A stretch of DNA of 64,000 nt from Vulcanimicrobiota bacterium (GTDB lineage: Bacteria > Vulcanimicrobiota > Vulcanimicrobiia > Vulcanimicrobiales > Vulcanimicrobiaceae). This document shows positions 26,467 to 34,624 of this stretch, piece after piece (the first letter of the stretch is position 1; the number at the start of each line of letters is the position of its first letter). The DNA is taken from the NCBI GenBank assembly GCA_027459645.1, contig DAIDHQ010000006.1, positions 62,001-126,000 of the forward strand, in the 5' to 3' direction. The translations under genes were made by a program, and so were the position numbers. The notes beneath the pieces are model-generated. The model saw only the letters and a program-made list of their open reading frames with translations. It did not search any database and was not told the DNA's origin.

Positions 26467-28530
26467 TCAAGGTGTCGCGGCCTGCACCTTTTCGACGTTG
26501 GCAGCTGCTATCTGCGCCTGCTTCCACGCGTTGCCGGCCTGAGGCTGTTCCGGCTGTTGGGGCAACAAGCTAGTACGAGTCATCGTCGTGTAGACGACAC
26601 CGTTCCGCTTCCTCGCAAAGCGCTTTCGGACGATTCCATTCGGAAACGTTTCAGCGTTAGCAATCGCAAGGGACCACGAAAGTATCAACTCCCGTTTCGC
26701 ACGCGTGACGGCGACATACAACAGTCGGCGCTGCTCCGCGACGTGCTCCGCATCATGCAGCGGGTCCTTCAGCTTTATGCCCGGCACGATTTCATCAGCA
26801 AGGCCGGCTACGATGACCGTCTCCTCTTCCAAACCCTTCGCGCCATGAAGAGTCATCACTCGAACTCGCGGAACGTTGTCATCGTCGATGAGTGGAGCTC
26901 GCGTTCCTATCTTGTAGCGAAGATCTTCAATTACGTGCAACAATGTCGGCTGCCGCCGAGTTTGCATGATTTGAAGCGCGGCACGCCTCAGAAGATCAAG
27001 ATCACCGCGGGCATGATCTCGGTCCTCTTGTTCAAGTCGCTCACGGTTCGCGCGCGCGGTCGCTGTTTCCCGAGCCGGCGCTGGTCGACCCGGCATTGTA
27101 TCCGCCAGCGCAGGGTCAAACAGCATCTCGATTGTGTCCTGCAAGCCCGCGGGAGCAAGAGCCTTGAACTTGAGATAGGACTCGGCGCGTTTCTTGATAT
27201 TTGCGTTGCCTTCACCCGCCAGGGTAACGCTTCCATCGGCAATGCCATTGATAAGGTCGAGGCCAGTCTTGTGCGATTGCAAAGCAGAACGATATGCCGC
27301 AACATTGCGGTGATCCGCTTGATCCGGTTTCTCTGCGTGTAGTGCGAACCACGCGCGGAGAGCTACTCGATCATCTTCGTTAGCGTATAGCGTGGCGAGC
27401 GCGAATCGCGAGCGCACGAACGGAACCTGCAGCACCTCTTCGTGGAAGGTCGTTACTGCATCGTCCCCGATCAATGTCTTGAGGCGATAGCCAATGAACT
27501 GCCGGGTTACGAGCACAAGGATATTGTCCCGCCTGGCTTTGATCACTTCAGCAAGTCCGGCGATTTCTTGATCGAGTGTTTGCCAAACGACGAAATCGAC
27601 TCGACCATCTTCCGCAAGAGCTGGAATCATTGGGTCTTTTTGAGATCCCGCCGCGGCCGCGATCCCATTTGCAAGGCTAACGATTTTCTTGGCGCAACGA
27701 AAATTGTCAGGCAACGGAATCTGTTCGACGACCTGCCTTCGTGCCTCGTCCGACGGGAATGCAGTAATGCCTTCGGGATGGTTGTATCGAAAGCCGTAGA
27801 TTGATTGGTCGTCATCGCCAAGCACGACTACGGACCCATCGCCGGCCGTAATGAGGTCAACGAAGGTTTGCTCGCATTCGGTCAGATCCTGATACTCGTC
27901 GACGAAAACGTGTTTGAATTGCTCGACCTGTATGTTGCCGCTTCGAATTGCGTCGGTTGTGATGTAGACGACTTCGCCAACGAGCATGCCGCCGTGCATG
28001 CGGAGCCACTCGTCTACAGCGCCGGCAAAACGCTCGTCATTTAGATTCCGCGGACTTGCCCAATGGGCCTGAAGCTTCTTGAGCTCAGCGTTACGATCTG
28101 CATGCGTTGGAAACTGGACGACCTTGTCGGCAATATCGTATAGCAAGACCTTTTCTTCATGCGCTAGCAGGAAACGCAAACCACGCCCCTGCACAGCGTC
28201 AGGATTTTCGCGGAGAAGTCGCGCTGCGTGGGAGTGAAGGGTCGAAACAACCGGATCGTCCTCTTCTGCGCCGGGATCGATCTGTGGCTTGATGAAAGCC
28301 TCGTGCAACGTTTTGGCGATTACTCGCGTGAACGTGCCGACGAAAATTTGCGCCCTACTAACCTTGGCCGTATCAACGAGACGTAGGACCCGGCGCTTCA
28401 AGCACGTGGTCTTTCCTGCGCCAGGTCCCGCGAGAACTTTGATCACGCGATGGTCGCTCTCGATGAGGCGTATGCTGTGCTCGCCCTTGATGCCCTCGAG
28501 CCATCTGGGCTGCTCCGGAACCATTCCCAT
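26467..28530 (-). CDS. UvrD/Rep-like superfamily 1 helicase
   Basis: A 687-residue SF1 helicase from ATG 28530, which follows AAGAGGG; the frame extends upstream to 28674 inside traF but without support. Walker A is VLAGPGAGKTT (about residue 34), motif II VFVDEYQDLTECEQ, motif III VVLGDDDQSIYGFR, motif IV/V RVRVMTLHGAKGLEEETVIV and motif VI RRLLYVAVTRAKREL. It is a 3'-5' DNA translocase. It overlaps the end of traF by 88 bp and lies 215 bp upstream of the Xre/PRTase/SLOG operon, so it might belong with that system or be plain island repair cargo. Confidence 0.88.
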   Translation of the reverse strand: MGMVPEQPRWLEGIKGEHSIRLIESDHRVIKVLAGPGAGKTTCLKRRVLRLVDTAKVSRAQIFVGTFTRVIAKTLHEAFIKPQIDPGAEEDDPVVSTLHSHAARLLRENPDAVQGRGLRFLLAHEEKVLLYDIADKVVQFPTHADRNAELKKLQAHWASPRNLNDERFAGAVDEWLRMHGGMLVGEVVYITTDAIRSGNIQVEQFKHVFVDEYQDLTECEQTFVDLITAGDGSVVVLGDDDQSIYGFRYNHPEGITAFPSDEARRQVVEQIPLPDNFRCAKKIVSLANGIAAAAGSQKDPMIPALAEDGRVDFVVWQTLDQEIAGLAEVIKARRDNILVLVTRQFIGYRLKTLIGDDAVTTFHEEVLQVPFVRSRFALATLYANEDDRVALRAWFALHAEKPDQADHRNVAAYRSALQSHKTGLDLINGIADGSVTLAGEGNANIKKRAESYLKFKALAPAGLQDTIEMLFDPALADTMPGRPAPARETATARANRERLEQEDRDHARGDLDLLRRAALQIMQTRRQPTLLHVIEDLRYKIGTRAPLIDDDNVPRVRVMTLHGAKGLEEETVIVAGLADEIVPGIKLKDPLHDAEHVAEQRRLLYVAVTRAKRELILSWSLAIANAETFPNGIVRKRFARKRNGVVYTTMTRTSLLPQQPEQPQAGNAWKQAQIAAANVEKVQAATP

Positions 28531-29231
28531 CCGGCCCTCTTCGCGGGCAGGGATGGGCTTGCCGCCAGACACCCCGCGGCGTTGGAAGCACTGTTTAGCT
28601 GCTCCGCGGGTAGTCCGAAGAGGAGAATCGGCTCCGCCGATGCCAGGACAGCCGCGGCGGTCACCGGCCCCCAATAGCGGGAGTCCCAGCTTCGCGGGTT
28701 ATCCGCATAGAGCCAGATTTGCCCGGGGCCAAGACGGTAGCGACCGGGCGGCCAGGCTAGGAGGGGGCGGCCGGACCTGTCGTGTCGGAGGGACGCGCTT
28801 TGGGGCAGCGGGCAGCCACTGATGGCCACCGCCAGGGACGACACGTCAACCTCGTCGCCGGCGACTGCTGCGACGGATTTCAGCAGGAGCTCGGTGTCGT
28901 CCGGACACGGCCCTGCGGCGAGATAGCCACGCTGCCGGCCGAGCTTTGCAACATCGACGGGTGCGCAGATGGCGACAAGCATGCCGCGCCGCACTCCGCC
29001 CGGCGGCAAAGGCGACAACCAGTAGATCCCGATCGGCATGCTGCCGGTGAAATTGACCCGCAGGTGAGCGCGTTGAAGTGCGATTACCGCGATGCAGACC
29101 ACGATACTGAGCATCGCGAACCTGAAGGCGCGCATGGTCTGCCCATCGGCGCAGGTAACGATCGCGACGGCTGCGGTAAGGGCCGCCGTGATCGCAAGCG
29201 TGAGGATCGCCATGGTAACCGGCTGACTCAT
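28443..29231 (-). CDS. traF: TraF-like signal peptidase (conjugation relic)
   Basis: A 262-residue inner-membrane S26-family peptidase related to TraF of IncP plasmids, which matures the TrbC pilin. Several membrane segments lie in the first 60 residues; NFTGSMPIGIYWLSPLPP contains the catalytic Ser and LLLKSVAAVAGDEVDVS the catalytic Lys. RSWDSRYWGPV is the usual C-terminal box. About 65 further residues overlap the helicase gene and look like a read-on tail. No trbC or pilin gene is present in the window, so it has no visible substrate. Confidence 0.82.
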   Translation of the reverse strand: MSQPVTMAILTLAITAALTAAVAIVTCADGQTMRAFRFAMLSIVVCIAVIALQRAHLRVNFTGSMPIGIYWLSPLPPGGVRRGMLVAICAPVDVAKLGRQRGYLAAGPCPDDTELLLKSVAAVAGDEVDVSSLAVAISGCPLPQSASLRHDRSGRPLLAWPPGRYRLGPGQIWLYADNPRSWDSRYWGPVTAAAVLASAEPILLFGLPAEQLNSASNAAGCLAASPSLPAKRAGWEWFRSSPDGSRASRASTAYASSRATIA

Positions 29232-29236
29232 GCCGA

Positions 29237-29866
29237 TCAGAACACGACGACGCGCGAGACGCTCGACACGAGAATCGGCGCACGCCTTGGCGCGACTACA
29301 CGGCGCGTGGGATGCGGAGTAACGCGCCGCACGACCCGCGTAGCCACCAGAACGGAAGCATGCATCGCGCTGCGCTCGCTGATTACGCGCGGAGCCGCGC
29401 CGACGTCGTAAACACCGGCAACGGCGAGCACGTGACGGACGTAGTCGGCGCCGCCATTCAGGCGGCCGGTGTTATACATACCGATCGCGTGACGCAGCGC
29501 CACTTGCCCGTTTCCAAAGTGGCGTGCAGCGATCGCGTAATCTGACGCCAATATCGTTGCACCCGCTCGCAGGTTCAAACACGGATCGAATACGGTGTCC
29601 ATACTCAACCCAAGATGCGCGAAGTTCATGCTGTCGATTTGCGCGATTCCGGCGTCGATAAGATGCCCAGCGCGGATCAGCTGACTTGCTAGCATCGCTG
29701 CGCTTTGGCGATCGCGCGGATAGTATGAGCGGCGAGCCGTGTCGTCGTCGATCGCGAACGGGTTCCCGCCGCTTTCCACTTGAACGATCGCGGCCATAGT
29801 CGACGGCGTCACATCTGGTGCGCATCGCGCAATCAGTGTCGCGAGCGCAAGCCCTTGCAGCATCAT
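29237..29866 (-). CDS. VirB1/TrbN-like lytic transglycosylase
   Basis: A 209-residue lytic transglycosylase of type IV secretion systems. The catalytic Glu is in PSTMAAIVQVESGGNPFAID, followed by LIDAGIAQIDSMNFAHLGLS and HAIGMYNTGRLNGGADYVRH, the standard SLT signature. A short N-terminal hydrophobic stretch suggests export. It opens the peptidoglycan for the conjugation channel. Its ATG overlaps the trbI stop by 4 bp; traF follows after 5 bp. Confidence 0.85.
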   Translation of the reverse strand: MMLQGLALATLIARCAPDVTPSTMAAIVQVESGGNPFAIDDDTARRSYYPRDRQSAAMLASQLIRAGHLIDAGIAQIDSMNFAHLGLSMDTVFDPCLNLRAGATILASDYAIAARHFGNGQVALRHAIGMYNTGRLNGGADYVRHVLAVAGVYDVGAAPRVISERSAMHASVLVATRVVRRVTPHPTRRVVAPRRAPILVSSVSRVVVF

Positions 29867-31107
29867 GGCGCACCGTCCGCATACGGAGCCGCGAGCACAA
29901 TGTCGCGGTCGACCAGAACGTCGAATTCGTAGCCGGGAGGGACTTCGAGCGTCGGCGGCATCTGGAGCTGACGCTGCGTGAGCCGAATGCTCGTGTTTCC
30001 GATTTGCTGGCCGACGGCACCGGCAATCGTTTGCCCGATACTCGGCGCGGCATAGATGCTCGACGATTGCTGCGGCTGGCTCAGTTGCGCGCCGGCGCCG
30101 ATGATGCTAAGCAGCAGCGCGGAGTTGAACGCTTTGTTGAGATGCTCGTCCACATTCGCTGCAAAGCCGGCGTATCCGGACGGATCCGTTCCGGACATCC
30201 CACCAATGTCGAGACTCGATCCGTCAGGGTAGAGCAGCCTTGTCCATGCGACGAGGACGCGGCGCTGGCCTTGCACGATCCGACTGTCGTACGTGCCGAC
30301 GAGCTTCGTGCCGCGCGGGATGAGCAGATACGTTCCCGTGACGCTGTCGAAGACGTCGTCGCGCACCTGCCCGACGATCGTGCCGGGAAGATCCGCGTTG
30401 ATTCCCGTGAGCAGCGTTGCCGGGATGATGCTGCCCGCGTGCAGCTCGTACGGCGATGGATCATCTTCTCGCGCAACCACTAGACGATCGTGCGATCCGC
30501 CGATGCCGGCGGAGGCGAGAAACGCGCTTCGCTCGTCCTGCGCATCCGGCGTTCGTGCATTCACGCCAAGTCCAAGCATCGTGGGATTGGACGGCATAGA
30601 ACTTGGCGCCGATTGCGGCGCGGGAAGTGTTGCTTCGCCGCCGGCACCCTCCAGCCGAATCAGGACCGGAGCGCCCGACGCTGCGTCAGAGAGCGCCTGC
30701 TGCCGCTCTTCACGCTCGCGCCGCGCTTGCGCAGCTTGCATCTGTTCTGCGGAGATCGCCGGTGCCGATGGAACGCGCGCCGTGCTCTCCGGTGCGAGTG
30801 CCGGAACGCGCGGTGCGATTGGAGGTGGCGATGGGAGCCGCGGTGGTGACGGCTGCGCATTCGGAACGCTGTTCCACCATGGCGTTTGATGCTCGGATGC
30901 TTTCATCAGCGGCGCAGAGCCGGAGGCATTTGCCGCACGCCGATGTCCGGCAGTCGAAATGCCGTACACGATCATGCCGAACAGCGCTGCCAGCACAAGT
31001 GCGGCCGTGAAGCCGGCCTTCGAGCTGATCCTGGTGACGCCGCGAACGCGTCCGCGCCAGCCACTCTCGTCGAGTTCGACGGGCGATTGAATCTGATTGC
31101 GATCCAT
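29863..31107 (-). CDS. trbI: TrbI/VirB10-family conjugation protein
   Basis: A 414-residue VirB10-like protein starting at ATG 31107 (the frame runs on to 31260 without need). One N-terminal membrane helix (GFTAALVLAALFGMIVYGIS), a long Pro-rich periplasmic linker, then the beta-barrel domain: ELHAGSIIPATLLTGINADL, GQVRDDVFDSVTGTYLLIPR, GTKLVGTYDSRIVQGQRRVL and FDVLVDRDIVLAAPY at the end. It bridges inner and outer membranes in the transfer channel. It appears full length. Confidence 0.9.
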   Translation of the reverse strand: MDRNQIQSPVELDESGWRGRVRGVTRISSKAGFTAALVLAALFGMIVYGISTAGHRRAANASGSAPLMKASEHQTPWWNSVPNAQPSPPRLPSPPPIAPRVPALAPESTARVPSAPAISAEQMQAAQARREREERQQALSDAASGAPVLIRLEGAGGEATLPAPQSAPSSMPSNPTMLGLGVNARTPDAQDERSAFLASAGIGGSHDRLVVAREDDPSPYELHAGSIIPATLLTGINADLPGTIVGQVRDDVFDSVTGTYLLIPRGTKLVGTYDSRIVQGQRRVLVAWTRLLYPDGSSLDIGGMSGTDPSGYAGFAANVDEHLNKAFNSALLLSIIGAGAQLSQPQQSSSIYAAPSIGQTIAGAVGQQIGNTSIRLTQRQLQMPPTLEVPPGYEFDVLVDRDIVLAAPYADGAP

Positions 31108-31111
31108 GACG

Positions 31112-31771
31112 TCAGTTCCCGTGTGTGATAATCGCCCGGCGCTGGTGCTTGCCGCTTCCCTCGACGAGCGCGATGCTCGCTGGCACACCGTCGACCACGT
31201 AGTATTGGCCGGTGAAGCGGTAGTTGACGAGCGTGTCGCCTCCATCACTGCCGACGGCAAACAATACGGGAATGTCGCTCATCCCCTGCGGCATCTGCAG
31301 ATACGTGTGCGTACCGTCGCTAAATGCACGAACTGGCTGCAGGCCGCGGTCGCCGCTCATCCGGTAGTTGAATTCAAGCTTGTCAATCGCGGTTTCGGGC
31401 ATTGGCGTGCTCGGCCGGATTCCGCGACCCGCAAACACCGTTGCAAAGTCGTGCTGGGGATCGTGCGGATACATGAAACCGATGCGCAGCATGGGTTTGC
31501 TGTAACTCGAGACGAGCATCAGATAATACGTGCGCCGATCGGTTGTAACGATAAGGTCGGTATGCAAACCGGCTTCCGTCGGTTTGATCAGCACGTGCGG
31601 CATGACATCGCTAGCCGAACCGCTTCTAGCCGGCGCGATCAGCCACCGCACGGAATCGCCGACGGCGACGTTGACGATCGATTCGCCCGGTTCGAGCACC
31701 AGGTCGCAGACGAAGAGAGGCCTGCAGCGCAACGTCGGCGGTGTGCGTTCACCGACGGGAAAGCGCAGCAC
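31112..31771 (-). CDS. trbG: TrbG/VirB9-family protein, N-terminally truncated
   Basis: The frame from GTG 31771 gives 219 residues with TrbG features: DLVLEPGESIVNVAVGDSVR, HVLIKPTEAGLHTDLIVTTD, RTYYLMLVSS and YVVDGVPASIALVEG. TrbG is normally about 300-330 residues with a signal peptide. Here the frame upstream (ITGPDGV preceded by a few codons) soon meets a TAG and the next gene, so signal peptide and about 80 residues are lost. It follows that the outer-membrane part of this conjugation system is probably not functional. Confidence 0.8.
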   Translation of the reverse strand: MLRFPVGERTPPTLRCRPLFVCDLVLEPGESIVNVAVGDSVRWLIAPARSGSASDVMPHVLIKPTEAGLHTDLIVTTDRRTYYLMLVSSYSKPMLRIGFMYPHDPQHDFATVFAGRGIRPSTPMPETAIDKLEFNYRMSGDRGLQPVRAFSDGTHTYLQMPQGMSDIPVLFAVGSDGGDTLVNYRFTGQYYVVDGVPASIALVEGSGKHQRRAIITHGN

Positions 31772-31876
31772 GCCGTCGGGACCCGTAATCGGGCCGGCCC
31801 CGCCCGCGAGCCGACCCCCTCGGGCAGGCTATCCGCTGGGCCTACTGCTTTCGCTTCCAGCAGAGACGCTGAACGA

Positions 31877-32098
31877 TCATTCCATCGGCGCCTCGCCTTG
31901 AGGAAAGTGTAGATCTACATATTCATCCGCGAGCTGCCCCAGAGACTTTCTTTGGCGCTGCGCGTGTGCGCGAAGGAGTGCTAGCTTTGAGGGTTCGATC
32001 GTAGTTGTGATGCGCACGCGTCGCGGGCGTCCGAGCTTTGGACGGCCTAGATGCGCAGGCGCGCCGGCGTTCGCGGATTCGTGATCGTCAGGACGCAT
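31877..32098 (-). CDS. small ribbon-helix-helix-like protein
   Basis: A 73-residue basic protein from ATG 32098 (ATG 32122 is an alternative). RRVRITTTIEPSKLALLRAH then QRQRKSLGQLADEYVDLHF reads as a strand followed by two helices, the ribbon-helix-helix pattern of CopG/ParG-type DNA-binding proteins. Its start overlaps the preceding gene by 11 bp. Probable regulator or partition-type accessory factor of the element. Confidence 0.6.
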   Translation of the reverse strand: MRPDDHESANAGAPAHLGRPKLGRPRRVRITTTIEPSKLALLRAHAQRQRKSLGQLADEYVDLHFPQGEAPME

Positions 32099-32507
32099 CG
32101 GGGAGACCCCGCGCGTAGTCATCGAAAACGTCGGCTAGCGTCATGCGGTTTTTCGTAAGCACTTCGCGAGTTCGCTGCGCGATCGAGGTTTGAACGTAGA
32201 CACGAACTTCCGAGCCGATTACCGGACGGCCCATGCGAACCGTTTGCGCCGGCTCCTGCGTTCGCGCGGCATGGTGGCTGCTTGACACCGCTTTCGCGGC
32301 CCTGCGGCGACGTCTGCCACGCGACCCGCCGGCCCGAACGTCGACGTCGCGGCGCATCAGTTCGGCGATCGATGGCTCGCGCTCGACATCGTCGACGTCG
32401 CGAATATCGTCGTCAGGTATTGCTGGGAGGCTGACGATGATGCGGCCCTTGTGATCGACCTGTACTCCGCGATCTCGTAGCCAGTCGAGTTGACTGTCAT
32501 AGGCCAT
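32088..32507 (-). CDS. putative DNA-binding protein with RHH-like end
   Basis: A 139-residue protein. MAYDSQLDWLRDRGVQVDHK at the N-terminus, an Arg-rich middle (GGSRGRRRRRAAKAVSS), and a C-terminal SEVRVYVQTSIAQRTREVLT then LADVFDDYARGL that resembles the ribbon-helix-helix of the next gene. The two may form a complex or derive from a duplication. Family not recognised. Confidence 0.55.
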   Translation of the reverse strand: MAYDSQLDWLRDRGVQVDHKGRIIVSLPAIPDDDIRDVDDVEREPSIAELMRRDVDVRAGGSRGRRRRRAAKAVSSSHHAARTQEPAQTVRMGRPVIGSEVRVYVQTSIAQRTREVLTKNRMTLADVFDDYARGLPDAS

Positions 32508-32552
32508 CTTAAATGTTCCTCTGCCCGCCGGCGCAGCCCGTGATCTCGACGC

Positions 32553-32957
32553 TCATGCTTCGCGCTCGATGCGCAGGAGAAGCGCCATCGCCTCGATCTC
32601 GTTCAGCGCGCCGATTTGGTCCGAGCGACCCTTGGTGGCGGCGCGAACCAGGCGGGCTACCTCGTCGGCGCAAATGGCGCTGCGCTTAAAAGCGCGGTGC
32701 AAGTGCTGGCGTTGTTCGTCGGAAAGTGGCGCGGCGGTCGTGATCATCCGCGTGAGCATGCGGTCGATGAGGTGCTTGCGCATCGCATCGATCTCGCCGC
32801 GATAGGCGCGCGTTAGCTCGACGTGCTCTTCTTGGACCCAACGAAGCCGTTTCTCGGTAAAGCGGATCGCGGAGCGGAGCTGCTCGTCGTTCAGTTGCGA
32901 GTAGTCGTGCGGATGGGTGGAACGGGCGGGGCGGCCATCAGAATCCATACGAGCCAT
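32553..32957 (-). CDS. hypothetical helical protein
   Basis: A protein of about 134 residues from ATG 32957 (the frame extends to 33056 but the upstream part is low-complexity). YSQLNDEQLRSAIRFTEKRL through ELTRAYRGEIDAMRKHLIDR is strongly helical with heptad spacing; NEIEAMALLLRIEREA ends it. First gene of the regulator operon read from the 33082-33109 promoter. No family recognised. Confidence 0.5.
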   Translation of the reverse strand: MARMDSDGRPARSTHPHDYSQLNDEQLRSAIRFTEKRLRWVQEEHVELTRAYRGEIDAMRKHLIDRMLTRMITTAAPLSDEQRQHLHRAFKRSAICADEVARLVRAATKGRSDQIGALNEIEAMALLLRIEREA

Positions 32958-33081
32958 GCCTGAATAGAGTGAGTGAGGCGAAGGGCGGGGCGGCGACTCG
33001 GAGGCCGTGGAACCGAAAGAGGGGTCGTGCGCTGAAACCGCGGCCCGGGGAGGCATCGCGAGCTCTTACTTCCTGGAACCT

Positions 33082-33124
33082 ATCATAGCAAAATCTCGAT
33101 AAAAGTCAATAGTAAACTATTGAC
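33082..33124. promoter_or_regulatory. divergent regulatory region with perfect 20-bp palindrome
   Basis: GTCAATAGTAAACTATTGAC (33105-33124) is a perfect inverted repeat with 8-bp arms. It overlaps the -35 box of a minus-strand promoter (TTGACT 33109-33104, 16-bp spacer, TATGAT 33087-33082) and lies just upstream of the plus-strand Xre gene, whose likely -10 is TATCCT at 33134-33139. Probable operator for that Xre repressor. Confidence 0.65.
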
Positions 33125-33145
33125 CTCTTATGGTATCCTAATGGC

Positions 33146-33565
33146 GTGGCCGTTGCGAGTTTCAGCAAACGCTTCAAAGAGCTTGTCCGGGGGCTGAACG
33201 ACACCCAGTTGGGCTTCGTCCTGGGCGTCTCCGCCGATGCCGCCCGCAAGATGCGCAACGGGGACATCAAGAGCCTCAAGCTCCAGGCGGCGCTGCGCCT
33301 GGCCCGCGAGCTCAAGGTCTCGCCCTGGTATCTCGCAGGAGAGCCTGAGCCGGCTACGCCGCTGGCGGCGGTTCCTCCGGAGGAAAGTCGAGGCCGGCGG
33401 AAGGGCCGGAAGAGCAGTCCGGCTCTTGAGCAGGCTCAACTAGAAACCGCAGAAAGCGCCCTACTCCTTCATGACGAGGTAATCGAACTACGCGCTCGGA
33501 TTCGTCGCCTCGAAGCCGCTGTTGAAGAATTGCAATCGCGCGCAACAGCTTCACCCTCGCAGTAG
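33146..33565 (+). CDS. Xre-family repressor with C-terminal coiled coil
   Basis: A 139-residue protein. Residues 8-60 are an HTH domain (LVRGLNDTQLGFVLGVSADA, ARKMRNGDIKSLKLQAALRL), followed by SPWYLAGEPEPATP, then a coiled coil (about 95-130, EVIELRARIRRLEAAVEELQ) for oligomerisation. GTG 33146 lies about 7 nt after a TATCCT box, so the message may be leaderless. Divergent from the helical/RHH genes, with a palindrome between them: a typical mobile-element master repressor layout. Confidence 0.75.
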   Translation: MAVASFSKRFKELVRGLNDTQLGFVLGVSADAARKMRNGDIKSLKLQAALRLARELKVSPWYLAGEPEPATPLAAVPPEESRGRRKGRKSSPALEQAQLETAESALLLHDEVIELRARIRRLEAAVEELQSRATASPSQ

Positions 33566-33757
33566 CGAGGCGGTCGTTCGGTCCTTCGTCGTCCATGCCT
33601 CGTCTTTCCGATCGGTTGCACCCGAGCGACCGGTCGGGAGCTCGTCATTGCGATCCCTCCTTCAGTTCGCTTGGCTTTGCTCGTTATACTGAATAACGTG
33701 CAGACATGCGAAATGTTACACGCGCCTGGTTCTTTATAAACGTGAATATGTCGCGCG

Positions 33758-34063
33758 CTAGTCGATTCTCACCGTGTTTTCAACAATGATTGCGCCGTCG
33801 CAGAGTGCGTGCGCGCCGCCGAGGCTAGGGCATGCTTGCACGCATGCGCAAACGAAATCGCGTGGAAAGATGTACGCCTTTGCGATCGCGAGATGCGGGA
33901 AGTATCCGCCTTTCGTCGATAGCCGGCCTTTGCCGCTGCGCCAATCAAAGATTCCGATCGCGCCGTCAGCCTGAACGATAATACGATCGTCAGATGTAGG
34001 CATCACCGTCCATTCCCGCGCCTTTCGCATGCCAGCGAGTTTTGCAACGACGACGTTGCTCAT
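33758..34063 (-). CDS. hypothetical protein
   Basis: A 101-residue protein (ATG 34063, overlapping the preceding gene by 4 bp). It has TSDDRIIVQADGAIGIFDWR, a beta-rich pattern, and three Cys in FVCACVQACPSL. No membrane segment. Family not recognised; translated with the small upstream gene, so the two probably work together. Confidence 0.5.
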   Translation of the reverse strand: MSNVVVAKLAGMRKAREWTVMPTSDDRIIVQADGAIGIFDWRSGKGRLSTKGGYFPHLAIAKAYIFPRDFVCACVQACPSLGGAHALCDGAIIVENTVRID

Positions 34064-34248
34064 CGCGCGACCTCGACGAGTCCCGTAGGACCGAGCATGA
34101 TTGTGTCGCCGTTATCCAACCAAAGGCGAATCGCCTCATCAACCTGCTGGATGTCAACGACGACATGGAATGCGGCGAGCCACCGGATCAACATCGCGGG
34201 TTTGATCTCGGTGATTAGCGCGAGCGTCGTGCCGTAAACTTCGATCAT
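34060..34248 (-). CDS. small hypothetical protein
   Basis: A 62-residue protein with a strong ribosome site (AGGAGG, 7 nt before ATG 34248), which makes it credible despite its size. MIRWLAAFHVVVDIQQVDEA then LWLDNGDTIMLGPTGLVEVA suggests an alpha/beta mini-domain. No family recognised. Overlaps the next gene by 4 bp. Confidence 0.5.
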   Translation of the reverse strand: MIEVYGTTLALITEIKPAMLIRWLAAFHVVVDIQQVDEAIRLWLDNGDTIMLGPTGLVEVAR

Positions 34249-34624
34249 GATTTGCCTCCTGCGGCGCCGCCGTCGGGCTGCCGCAAAAGGGCATCACCGC
34301 GCGCGGCTCACGCGCGCAAGGCCGAAGCGAAGCGGAGCCGCGCTAGCGGTTGCCTTTTGTGCGGGAGCCACGAGCGCGGTACGCTTTACGGGCGGCAGCA
34401 CGGCACAGAGATCGCAGGACCGCTAGCCGGCCAGGCGAAGCCAGATCTCCCCGGTCGGCGCACGTGGGCAGCCGGTTGGAGGAAGCGCGACTAGGATGTC
34501 GCCCACACCCGGTATGCGGGCAACCGCATACGCGACGGCAGCGAGGGCTCGTGTTCAACGGGCCTTCCTGTTTTTACGCTGTTCCTGCGGCGATGGAAAA
34601 CAGGACCACTTTTTACCGGTGCGC
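34249..34624. other. gap without a supported gene; one hairpin
   Basis: No reading frame here looks coding. The one clear structure is a perfect hairpin, GTATGCGG-GCAA-CCGCATAC (34512-34531). Because conjugation relics are nearby it could be a leftover oriT inverted repeat, but no relaxase gene is seen, and it may simply be a terminator-like element. Confidence 0.4.
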
